Positions 1 through 7,134 of a DNA stretch of 64,000 nucleotides are shown here, one piece after another (position 1 is the stretch's first letter; every line of letters starts with the position of its first letter). The DNA is from an uncultured Fusobacterium sp. (GTDB taxonomy: Bacteria; Fusobacteriota; Fusobacteriia; Fusobacteriales; Fusobacteriaceae). The stretch is taken from the NCBI RefSeq assembly GCF_905200055.1, contig NZ_CAJKIS010000004.1, positions 27,144-91,143 on the forward strand. The letters run 5' to 3'. A model generated the notes under the pieces. That model was given only the letters and a program-made list of their open reading frames with translations. It was not told where the DNA came from and did not search any database. A program made the translations under genes and the position numbers.

Positions 1-378
1 ATTATCTATTTTTCCACCATAGAATCCTGCTAAAGCTCCTAAAATTCCTCCAAGAACTATAGATATTCCAACTGCAATAATTCCTACTTTTAATGATACT
101 CTTGCTCCGTGAATAAGTCTTGCAAAAATATCTCTACCAAATTCATCTGTTCCTAACCAGTGCTCTGCACTAGGTCCTTTTAATCTGTTTGCTAAGTTTT
201 GCTTAATTACTACTGTATCATAATCTGCAATTACATCAGCAAATAGAGCTAATAAAACTAAAATTACTAATATTCCAAGTCCAAGTAGAGCCATTTTGTT
301 CTTCTTAAGCATTCTCCATACTTCTCTCCATTGGCTTCTCTTTTTATTAGTTTGTTTTGTATTTTCTTTAGTTGACAT
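1..378 (-). CDS. Peptide/nickel-type ABC transporter permease, DppC/OppC family (partial, C-terminus off left edge)
   Basis: The N-terminal 126 residues are present, starting at ATG 376-378 after the ribosome binding site GGAGG at 386-390 (minus strand). A short basic N-terminus leads into one membrane segment (about residues 29-48). Then comes the LGTDEFGRDIF signature typical of the second permease of dipeptide/oligopeptide importers, and the start of the next membrane segment. The gene lies 15 bp downstream of a DppB-like permease, so the two should form the heterodimeric inner-membrane channel fed by the lipoprotein at 1456-2997. The ATPase genes, if present, are beyond the left edge. The substrate (dipeptide, oligopeptide, nickel or glutathione) cannot be read from this fragment. 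Confidence 0.93.
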   Translation of the reverse strand, partial: MSTKENTKQTNKKRSQWREVWRMLKKNKMALLGLGILVILVLLALFADVIADYDTVVIKQNLANRLKGPSAEHWLGTDEFGRDIFARLIHGARVSLKVGIIAVGISIVLGGILGALAGFYGGKIDN

Positions 379-393
379 TATTAATCCTCCTTA

Positions 394-1320
394 CTACTTA
401 TATTGTGACTTGATTCTAGGGTCAACATAAGCATATAGTATATCCACCAATAGATTTACAACACTGAATGTTGCTGCTAAGAATACAACTGCCGCTAATA
501 CTGTTGGAGTATCTTTTTGTCTAATCGCATCTACCATTAGTCTTCCTACTCCTGGCCATGAATATACAGATTCAGTTAAAACTGCTCCTCCAAGAAGTCC
601 TCCAAATTGTAATCCTACAACTGTTATTATAGGGATAAGTGCATTTTTTAAAGCATGTTTATTTATAACTACTTTTTCAGCTACCCCCTTAGCTCTTGCA
701 GTTCTGATATAATCTTGTCTTATTACTTCAAGCATAGAAGAACGAGTCATTCTTGTAATAATAGCCGCTGATCCTACTCCTAGTGTTAGTGATGGAAGAA
801 TTAAACTCTTAAATCCATCAAATCCTCCTGAAGGAAGTAATCCTAATTTAACAGAGAAAGTAAGAATAAGCATTAATCCTAACCAGAATACTGGCATTGA
901 AACTCCTAGTAATGCTAGTACCATACTGAAACTATCTAAGAATGAATATTGTCTTGTTGCTGAAATAATACCAACAGGTATTCCAATACAAACTGAAATA
1001 ATGATTCCTATAACTGCTAAAGTAAGAGTATTTGGGAATCTTGAGAATATTTCTCCAAAAACTTCTCTTCCAGTAGTATATGATCTTCCAAAATCTCCTA
1101 ATAGAGCTTTTCCTACAAATCTAAAATATTGAACTAAAAATGGATCGTTTAATCCCATCTCTTCTCTTAATTTAAAAATTGCTTCTTTAGGTGCATTTTC
1201 TCCTAGTATTAATTGAGCTGGATCCCCTGGAGTTAATGACATAATTGTAAAAACTAAAAGCGATACTCCTAATAGTACAGGAATAAGTAATAAAAGTCTT
1301 CTTAATACATATTTATGCAT
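394..1320 (-). CDS. Peptide/nickel-type ABC transporter permease, DppB/OppB family
   Basis: At 308 residues this is full length for the family. It opens with the usual N-terminal membrane helix (about residues 9-30) and has the periplasmic PGDPA stretch common in DppB/GsiC/OppB. About six membrane segments follow. The cytoplasmic EAA loop around residues 195-235 (core RTARAKGV) contacts the ATPase. It pairs with the DppC-like permease 15 bp downstream. A 135-bp gap containing two inverted repeats separates it from the substrate-binding protein gene upstream, which probably lets the binding protein be made in excess. Family assignment is firm; the transported solute is not determined. Confidence 0.94.
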   Translation of the reverse strand: MHKYVLRRLLLLIPVLLGVSLLVFTIMSLTPGDPAQLILGENAPKEAIFKLREEMGLNDPFLVQYFRFVGKALLGDFGRSYTTGREVFGEIFSRFPNTLTLAVIGIIISVCIGIPVGIISATRQYSFLDSFSMVLALLGVSMPVFWLGLMLILTFSVKLGLLPSGGFDGFKSLILPSLTLGVGSAAIITRMTRSSMLEVIRQDYIRTARAKGVAEKVVINKHALKNALIPIITVVGLQFGGLLGGAVLTESVYSWPGVGRLMVDAIRQKDTPTVLAAVVFLAATFSVVNLLVDILYAYVDPRIKSQYK

Positions 1321-1331
1321 CTTTTAATATG

Positions 1332-1353
1332 ACACTTTAACTTTTTAAAGTGT
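1332..1353 (-). repeat. AT-rich hairpin just upstream of the DppB-like gene
   Basis: A 9-bp perfect inverted repeat (acactttaa / ttaaagtgt) with a 4-nt loop lies 12 bp before the permease start and overlaps the space where its Shine-Dalgarno should be. It could reduce translation of the permease relative to the binding protein. No U-tract follows, so it is not a terminator. Confidence 0.45.
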
Positions 1354-1412
1354 TCTCTCCTTTCCTTTAATTTAAAAACTTAACTTAAAAACCTATTTAT
1401 AATTATTTTAAA

Positions 1413-1440
1413 GGGCTGACTCTAAATTTAGATGCAGCCC
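1413..1440 (-). terminator. Stem-loop between binding-protein and permease genes; leaky terminator or 3' stabiliser
   Basis: The sequence gggctg ... cagccc encloses an inner tctaaa/tttaga stem with a 2-nt internal mismatch. It sits 15 bp after the stop codon of the substrate-binding protein gene. On the minus strand it is followed by TTTAAAATAA, a poor U-tract. The position fits the familiar importer design, in which a stem-loop behind the binding-protein gene allows partial read-through into the permeases. Confidence 0.55.
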
Positions 1441-1455
1441 CCCTTTTAATATTAA

Positions 1456-2997
1456 CTATTTATCAGCATTTTCTTTAAATTTAACTCCATATAATCTATG
1501 GTGTCCTGCTGGTCTTTGTTTGAAGTTTTCTACATATTTTTGTAGTCCAACGTTTTGTTCTTTAAATGCTGTTATATAATAAGGTACTTCTTCTTGTGCA
1601 ATAATTTGTGCTTCTCTATAAAGAGCTTTTCTTTCTTCTTGGTCATTTGAATTTCTAGCTCTTAATAATAAGTCATCAACTTTTGGATTTTTATAGAATG
1701 CTCTATTTCCAGCTCCACCGAAACATGAACTATGTAATAGTGGGAATAATCCATAATCAGCATCTCCAGTTACAGATACCCAACCAAGGATATACATTTC
1801 GTGGTCTCCTCTTGAAGTTCCTTCTAAGTAAGCTCCCCATTCAAGAGTTTCAACTTCGATATCTACTCCAATAGCTCTTAATTGATCTTGAACTATGATA
1901 GCTATATCTCTTCTTTCTGGGTTTTCATTGATCCAAATTTTGCTTTTAAATCCATTTGGATATCCAGCTTCTGCAAGAAGTTGTTTAGCTTTTTCAATAT
2001 TTACTTCCCAAGCTTTAGCGTCATCTGTATGTCCAAATACTTTTGGTCCTATTAATGAGTTAGCTCTTGTTGCTGATCCTTTATATACAGTTTCTATAAT
2101 ATCGTCAACTTTGATAGTCATTGCAATTGCTTGTCTTACTCTTACATCGTTGAAAGGTGCTTTAGCTGTATTGAATCCGATATAGTCAATTCCTAAAGAT
2201 GGTTCTTCTAAGAATACTAGATTTTTGTCTTCTCTTACTCTATCTTTGTCCATTCCTTCAAGATCATAAGCTATATCAATTTCTCCAGTTTCAAGTCCTA
2301 TAGTTCTGTTTGTTGCTTCAGATATTGCTCTGATTATAACATTTTTAATAGGAGTTTCTCCCATGAAATAATCTGGGTTTGCTTCAAGTACGATTCTATC
2401 TCCTGATGCCCATGATATAAATTTATAAGGTCCTGTTCCTACTGGATGTTGTCCATAAGAATCTCCATATTCTTTAACTGCTTTTTCATTAAGAATAGCT
2501 GCTGTTGGATGGCTTAAGTGACTTAATAAAGCTCCAAACGGTTGTTTTGTTATTACTTTAACAGTGTTGTCATCTATAACTTCTACTCTATCTAAAGTTC
2601 CTATAATGTGAGAAACTTGAGGTGAGTTTTTCATTCTATCTAAACTAAATTTAACGTCTTTTGCTGTTAATGGTTCTCCATTGTGGAATTTAACTCCTTT
2701 TCTTAAATGGAAAATTGTTGTAACTCCATCTGGTTGTTCCCAACTTTCTGCTAGAGCTGGAATAACATTCATATTATCATCTTGGTCTACTAAGCTGTTG
2801 TATATTTGAACTGTTACTTTAGATGAAGGTGCATCATTTGTTGCATGTGGATCTAAAGATTTAGCGTCAGCTCCGTTAGCAACGATTAAAGTATCTCTAA
2901 CTTTCCCCTCTCCTTTAGTTTCTTTCTCTCCGCCACAAGAAACAAAAAGTAATACTGACAGTAATGCCATAAGTAATAGATGTAATTTCTTTTTCAT
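1456..2997 (-). CDS. ABC transporter substrate-binding lipoprotein, family 5 (DppA/OppA type)
   Basis: The protein has 513 residues from ATG 2995-2997. This start is chosen over an in-frame alternative 17 codons upstream because AGGAGGA lies 6-7 bp before it and it opens directly into a lipoprotein signal peptide (MKKKLHLLL...LLFVSC, mature Cys about residue 21). The SBP_bac_5 fold is clear: the PHATNDAPS region near the N-terminus, the ALAESWE and LRKGVKFHNGEP motifs, and GTGPYKF in the middle. The expected role is capture of peptides (or a related solute) outside the inner membrane for delivery to the two permeases downstream. It is first in the operon, and a stem-loop follows it. Which solute is bound is unknown. 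Confidence 0.93.
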   Translation of the reverse strand: MKKKLHLLLMALLSVLLFVSCGGEKETKGEGKVRDTLIVANGADAKSLDPHATNDAPSSKVTVQIYNSLVDQDDNMNVIPALAESWEQPDGVTTIFHLRKGVKFHNGEPLTAKDVKFSLDRMKNSPQVSHIIGTLDRVEVIDDNTVKVITKQPFGALLSHLSHPTAAILNEKAVKEYGDSYGQHPVGTGPYKFISWASGDRIVLEANPDYFMGETPIKNVIIRAISEATNRTIGLETGEIDIAYDLEGMDKDRVREDKNLVFLEEPSLGIDYIGFNTAKAPFNDVRVRQAIAMTIKVDDIIETVYKGSATRANSLIGPKVFGHTDDAKAWEVNIEKAKQLLAEAGYPNGFKSKIWINENPERRDIAIIVQDQLRAIGVDIEVETLEWGAYLEGTSRGDHEMYILGWVSVTGDADYGLFPLLHSSCFGGAGNRAFYKNPKVDDLLLRARNSNDQEERKALYREAQIIAQEEVPYYITAFKEQNVGLQKYVENFKQRPAGHHRLYGVKFKENADK

Positions 2998-3066
2998 ACT
3001 TTTCCTCCTAAATATTTTTATTTTCATTTTGAAAAAAATTACTTCCAAAATGCTTTTTTTATAAAA

Positions 3067-3101
3067 TGTTCTTTTATAGTTTCCAATCTACTAAAAGAAC
3101 A
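3067..3101. repeat. 10-bp inverted repeat in the importer leader
   Basis: The sequence tgttctttta (3067-3076) is repeated inverted as taaaagaaca (3092-3101) with a 15-nt spacer, about 70-100 bp upstream of the binding-protein start. It could form a leader hairpin in the transcript or be a dimeric repressor site. There is no direct evidence for either. Confidence 0.45.
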
Positions 3102-3222
3102 CTCTTTATATATTAAGGATACAACATTTTTAAAATATGTAAAGACCCATATCCTCAAATTTTGCATTTTAGAATTTAACACATAAAAAGAATGTACTAT
3201 TTATTAGGCTTTTAGTCAAATT

Positions 3223-3255
3223 TATAAAATTTATATAGTAGATATAAATTTTATA
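3223..3255. repeat. 14-bp perfect AT-only inverted repeat
   Basis: tataaaatttatat (3223-3236) and atataaattttata (3242-3255) are exact inverted copies around a 5-nt spacer. It lies between the end of the YibE/F gene and the importer operon. It may act in transcription termination or as an operator. AT-only palindromes also arise by chance in DNA this AT-rich. Confidence 0.4.
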
Positions 3256-3355
3256 TATGATTAGTTGAGAGAACATTTTATATACATAAATACTATTTTT
3301 TTGGTGTTTTTTAGGAAAAAACTTTTATTTTATTTTGAAAAAAAATTTTAATTTT

Positions 3356-4435
3356 TTATTTTTTTGAATAAATTTTAGCTGCAATATATGCTGTGACTGG
3401 AACAGCTATTAAAATTCCTATACTACCACATAATGCTCTTAAAATTTCTACCACTATAGATTCAAAATTCAATATTCTTATTGATGGGTATTGATCTTTT
3501 TGCATATATATAAATATTGAGGTCATTAAACTACTTCCTATATATGCTAATATAAGAGTATTTATCATAGTTCCTATAATATCACTACCTATTCTCATTC
3601 CTGAATAGAATAATTCTTTTCTATGAATATCAGTATTTTTTTCCTTTAACTCATTTAAAGCTGAAGCTATTGACATTGCCACATCCATAACTGCTCCCAT
3701 ACTTCCTAAAATAACCCCTGCTGAGATCATCTCTTTAACCTTTATATTTCCTAGCATAGAAGCATAATTTAAAGTTTCAGTAGTTACATATCCTGTCAAT
3801 CTCATAGAGTTTACAAAGGTATATGATAAAGCTCCAGCTACTATTACCCCTCCAAAAGATCCTATTATTGCAACTACACCTTTTTTGTTAAATCCTGTCA
3901 TCAAGTATATTGTTACTATTGAAGCAAAAAGAGCCACTATAACAGATAGTAATATTGGAGAATATCCTAAAATTATTCCTGGTAGGAAAAATTTATATAT
4001 AAATAAGATTACTAATAAGAGGGCTATCATAGCTTTAAAACCTTTAAATCTTGCAAGCAATAAAACTATTAATACAAATATTCCTGTTAAATATAAAATA
4101 TTCATTCTCTTATCAATATCTGCTATATAGTATTTCTCATTTCCTTCATCATCTACTTCATAATATAATACTACTCTATCTCCCTCTTTTACATTTATAT
4201 TAAAAGCTTCTTCTCTATAAATTGGAAATTCAACTAAAATTGTATTTCCCTCTCTTGGACCTTCAGCTATAACTACACTATATAGCATTATTTCCTTTAG
4301 TTCTTCTACCTCTTCTTCAGGGGATAAACAATCCTCTAATTTTAAGATTTTCCCCTTCAGGTACTCTTCTTGAGCTGAAACACTTATAGAAAATATTGAA
4401 AATATTATTAATACTAGTAATACAATTTTTTTCAT
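3356..4435 (-). CDS. YibE/F family membrane protein
   Basis: The protein has 359 residues with an N-terminal signal or anchor segment (MKKIVLLVLIIFSIFSIS). A beta-rich extracytoplasmic part of about 100 residues follows (LVEFPIYRE, GDRVVLYYEVD), then roughly eight membrane helices. The GAVMDVAMSIASAL motif and the preceding GVILGSMGA segment are characteristic of YibE/F proteins. Their biochemical role is not established, and no transport substrate should be assumed. It appears to be a single-gene unit: it has its own promoter upstream and is separated from rpsO by a strong terminator. Confidence 0.85.
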   Translation of the reverse strand: MKKIVLLVLIIFSIFSISVSAQEEYLKGKILKLEDCLSPEEEVEELKEIMLYSVVIAEGPREGNTILVEFPIYREEAFNINVKEGDRVVLYYEVDDEGNEKYYIADIDKRMNILYLTGIFVLIVLLLARFKGFKAMIALLLVILFIYKFFLPGIILGYSPILLSVIVALFASIVTIYLMTGFNKKGVVAIIGSFGGVIVAGALSYTFVNSMRLTGYVTTETLNYASMLGNIKVKEMISAGVILGSMGAVMDVAMSIASALNELKEKNTDIHRKELFYSGMRIGSDIIGTMINTLILAYIGSSLMTSIFIYMQKDQYPSIRILNFESIVVEILRALCGSIGILIAVPVTAYIAAKIYSKK

Positions 4436-4474
4436 AATCCTCTCCTACAATTTCTTTACTCTTCATTAATTAAT

Positions 4475-4503
4475 AGGATACTTCATAATCATTAAAAATT
4501 CAA
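4475..4503 (-). promoter_or_regulatory. Probable promoter of the YibE/F gene
   Basis: On the minus strand, TTGAAT (4498-4503) and TATCCT (4475-4480) are separated by 17 bp and lie about 40 bp before the start codon, just downstream of the rpsO terminator. The -10 is a moderate match. Confidence 0.5.
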
Positions 4504-4521
4504 TTCATTTTTAATAATTAT

Positions 4522-4551
4522 AAAAAAACGAGGATATTTATCCTCGTTTTT
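4522..4551 (-). terminator. Intrinsic terminator of rpsO
   Basis: The GC-bearing stem acgaggata / tatcctcgt (extending to 13 bp with flanking A/T pairs) is followed on the minus strand by a run of seven T. It begins about 16 bp after the rpsO stop codon. The A/T flanks are symmetrical, but no plus-strand gene ends here. Confidence 0.9.
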
Positions 4552-4566
4552 AACAACTTTAAATAA

Positions 4567-4830
4567 TTATTTTCTGATTCCAAGTCTAGCGATAAGGTTT
4601 CTATATCCTTCAAGATCTTTCTTAGTTAGGTAAGCTAGTAATCTTTTTCTTTGTCCTACCATTTTTAGTAATCCTAATCTTGAGTGGAAGTCTTTTTTAT
4701 GAACTCTTAGGTGATCTGTTAAGTGGTTGATTTTTTCTGTTAAAAGAGCGATTTGCACTTCAGTTGATCCAGTATCTCCTTCGAATTTTCCATATTCTTT
4801 GATTATTTCTGCTTTACTTCTCATAGCCAT
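4567..4830 (-). CDS. rpsO: 30S ribosomal protein S15
   Basis: The 87 residues are the normal S15 length, with the family core GDTGSTEVQIALLTEKI, the HLRVHKKDFHSRLGLL segment and RKRLLAYL. S15 binds the central domain of 16S rRNA early in small-subunit assembly. The first of two nearby ATGs is chosen because AGGAGG lies 9 bp upstream of it. The gene has its own near-consensus promoter overlapping the end of ftsH, a roughly 80-nt leader able to fold, and a strong terminator. Autoregulation by S15 binding to the leader is known in several bacterial groups with unrelated RNA structures. It is only inferred here. Confidence 0.97.
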   Translation of the reverse strand: MAMRSKAEIIKEYGKFEGDTGSTEVQIALLTEKINHLTDHLRVHKKDFHSRLGLLKMVGQRKRLLAYLTKKDLEGYRNLIARLGIRK

Positions 4831-4837
4831 TTTTATG

Positions 4838-4906
4838 TTTCCTCCTAAATTATAATATTATCTAAGCTAAGTAATACGGGGCTAATCGTAAAACTGAGCT
4901 CAAATT
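4838..4906 (-). promoter_or_regulatory. Structured rpsO leader; candidate S15 autoregulatory RNA
   Basis: The minus-strand leader can form an inner stem UACG/CGUA around an AUUAGCCC loop. An outer stem GAGCU/AGCUU encloses it about 7-9 nt away. The region is richer in G and C than the surrounding non-coding DNA and lies directly between the promoter and the ribosome binding site, which is where S15-responsive leaders are found. No match to a named leader family is claimed. Confidence 0.4.
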
Positions 4907-4912
4907 ATATTT

Positions 4913-4941
4913 ATTTTATCATAGTTTTTATTAAAAGTAAA
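4913..4941 (-). promoter_or_regulatory. rpsO promoter
   Basis: Minus-strand TTTACT (4936-4941) and TAAAAT (4913-4918) are spaced by 17 bp. It begins 4 bp after the ftsH stop codon, and no terminator is visible between the two genes, so some ftsH transcripts may run into rpsO. Confidence 0.65.
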
Positions 4942-4944
4942 TAA

Positions 4945-7134
4945 TTATTTTTCCTCTTCTACTTTTTCTTCAATATTTTTTTCTTCTTCTATTTTTTCTA
5001 CTATCTCTTCTTTTTCAGTTTCAACTTCTTCAGCTGATTCTATCTTTTCATCACTATTTTCCTTTGATTTAAAGATATCTTCGCCTCTCATAATAGCTTC
5101 AAAATCTTCTCTATTTAAAGTTTCTTTTTCTAATAATGCTTTAGCTACTCTATCTAGAGAGTCATAATTTTCTTGTAACATTTTTATAGTTTCAGCATAC
5201 ATTTCAGAGATAATTCCTCTTATCTCGTCATCAACTTCTTTACCAGTAGTATCACTGTAATATTTTTGTTGGAAAAGATCTCCCTCTTTTGTATTATCTA
5301 ATAACATAGGCCCAAATTTATTAGTCATTCCAAATCTTGTTACTAAGGCGTGAGCTATTGCAGTAGCTCTTTCAATATCGTTACTTGCTCCTGTTGTTAT
5401 ATCATTAAACACAATTTGCTCTGCTGCTCTTCCACCAAATAATACTCTCATATCATCTAAGAACTCACTCTTGAATTTATAGCTTCTCTCCTCTTCTGGA
5501 AGTGCCATTGTAAATCCTCCAGCCATTCCCCTAGGTACAATAGTTATCTTATGTACAGGATCTGTATTTGGTAGTAAATAATGCATAAGAGCATGTCCTG
5601 CTTCATGGTAAGCAGTTATTAATCTTTCTTTTTCAATTACAACTTTAGATTTTCTTTCTGGTCCAATACTTACTTTTTCAGATGCTTCTTCTAAGTCAGC
5701 CATATTGATCTCATCTCTTCCAGCTCTTGCTGCTAAAATAGCTGCCTCATTTAACATATTTGCTAAATCTGCTCCTACAAATCCTGGAGTTTTCTTAGCA
5801 ATTACAGATAGATCAACATCTTTAGCTAATTTTTTACCTCTAGCATGAACTTTTAAAATCTCTTCTCTTCCTTTAATATCAGGATTATCAACTACAACTT
5901 GTCTATCAAATCTTCCTGGTCTCATTAAAGCTTTATCTAGTATTTCAGGTCTGTTTGTTGCTGCTAAAACAATAATTGTTTCATCAGTACCAAATCCATC
6001 CATCTCAACAAGAAGTTGGTTCAAAGTTTGTTCTCTTTCATCATTTCCTCCACCTTGACCAGATCCTCTTTTTCTACCTACAGCATCTATTTCATCTATA
6101 AATATGATACATGGAGCACTTTTTCTAGCTTTATTAAATAGATCTCTTACTCTTGAAGCTCCAACCCCAACAAACATCTCTACAAACTCAGATCCAGACA
6201 TACTGAAAAATGGCACTTTAGCTTCTCCAGCAACAGCTTTAGCTAGTAAAGTTTTACCTGTTCCTGGTCCTCCTAATAAAAGTACCCCTTTAGGAATTTT
6301 AGCTCCTATCTTTTTAAATTTTTCAGGTTCTTTTAAGAAACTTACAACCTCTTCTAATTCAACTTTAGCTTCTGGGATACCTGCAACATCTGCAAAAGTA
6401 ACCTTTGAAATCTCTTCTCCATTATCTTTTGCCTTAGATTTTCCCATATTAAAGATTTGTGGTCCTCCACCACTACCTTTGTTCATTCTATTTAGCATAA
6501 AGATCCATACACCTATAAGAAGTAACATAGGGAACCAAGAAACCAATATATTTACTAAGAATGGAAGTTCTTGTGGTGGAAGAGAAGCTACTTCTGTTCC
6601 ATAAGTATTTAAAACTTTTACCATATTAGGATCATCACCTAATCTGTAAGTAATCATTCTAGCTTTAAATGTTTTTCCCTCTTCTCCATTTAAATTATGT
6701 GCAGTTTCACCATACACATACCCCTCTTTTTCATTAACTTTTTTAATTTCAGAGTTTTCAATTTTTTGAATAAATTGAGTGTATGAAATCTCTTCACTAG
6801 AAGTAGAATTTACATCTTTTAAGAAAGATGAGCTTGACATTGCTATTGTAATTATAAATAGCAACATTATAAAAGCTTTAAAATTAAATTTTCCACCTAA
6901 TTTTTTCATCTTTTTTATATTTCTATTTTTTTCATCATCATCATTAATTTTTTGATTTAAACCATCTCTTAACTTAGATTTCAATTCCTCTTTTTTCTTC
7001 TTTATTTCGTCTTTTTCTTTCTCTTCTTTTTGTTCTTCGTTGCTATTTTCTGTTTTATCTTTTTGTTCTTCAGCAGAGTTATTTTCTTCCTCTATATACA
7101 GTACCTTTTCTTCAAATAAATTTTCCTTGCTCAA
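4945..7134 (-). CDS. ftsH: ATP-dependent zinc metalloprotease FtsH with long charged N-terminal extension
   Basis: The 729 residues comprise two membrane segments (about 86-105 and 190-213), an AAA+ domain with Walker A GGPGTGKT (288-295), Walker B IIFIDEID and the arginine-bearing SRH region. The M41 protease domain has zinc motif HEAGH (510-514). It degrades misassembled membrane proteins and selected cytosolic regulators. The start is TTG 7132-7134, with AGGAGG 8 bp upstream, and it overlaps the tilS stop as TTGA, suggesting translational coupling. Most FtsH proteins begin almost directly with the first membrane helix. Here about 85 mainly Glu/Lys/Asn residues come first, and the C-terminus is a Glu-rich tail. 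The next ATG (codon 76) lacks a good ribosome binding site, so the extension is probably real. Confidence 0.96.
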   Translation of the reverse strand: MSKENLFEEKVLYIEEENNSAEEQKDKTENSNEEQKEEKEKDEIKKKKEELKSKLRDGLNQKINDDDEKNRNIKKMKKLGGKFNFKAFIMLLFIITIAMSSSSFLKDVNSTSSEEISYTQFIQKIENSEIKKVNEKEGYVYGETAHNLNGEEGKTFKARMITYRLGDDPNMVKVLNTYGTEVASLPPQELPFLVNILVSWFPMLLLIGVWIFMLNRMNKGSGGGPQIFNMGKSKAKDNGEEISKVTFADVAGIPEAKVELEEVVSFLKEPEKFKKIGAKIPKGVLLLGGPGTGKTLLAKAVAGEAKVPFFSMSGSEFVEMFVGVGASRVRDLFNKARKSAPCIIFIDEIDAVGRKRGSGQGGGNDEREQTLNQLLVEMDGFGTDETIIVLAATNRPEILDKALMRPGRFDRQVVVDNPDIKGREEILKVHARGKKLAKDVDLSVIAKKTPGFVGADLANMLNEAAILAARAGRDEINMADLEEASEKVSIGPERKSKVVIEKERLITAYHEAGHALMHYLLPNTDPVHKITIVPRGMAGGFTMALPEEERSYKFKSEFLDDMRVLFGGRAAEQIVFNDITTGASNDIERATAIAHALVTRFGMTNKFGPMLLDNTKEGDLFQQKYYSDTTGKEVDDEIRGIISEMYAETIKMLQENYDSLDRVAKALLEKETLNREDFEAIMRGEDIFKSKENSDEKIESAEEVETEKEEIVEKIEEEKNIEEKVEEEK

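Larger units (their letters stand above)
2998..3355. other. 358-bp AT-rich intergenic region upstream of the importer operon
   Basis: There is no coding potential here. It holds the ribosome binding site of the lipoprotein gene at 3001-3009 and two inverted repeats listed separately. Toward the end of the YibE/F gene it is homopolymer-rich, with a GTTTTTT/AAAAAAC minus-strand hairpin around 3306-3325. A possible minus-strand -35 TTTACA with a poor -10 TATCCT, 16 bp apart, lies around 3115-3145, but I do not regard it as proven. Confidence 0.6.

Noticed and set aside
2998..3048. Upstream extension of the importer lipoprotein by 17 codons
   Set aside because: The extension would hide the lipoprotein signal peptide, and the strong AGGAGGA fits only the ATG at 2995-2997.
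6104..6604. A 166-codon plus-strand frame within ftsH
   Set aside because: It is antisense to the AAA+ domain of ftsH, with no promoter or ribosome binding site, and resembles no protein.
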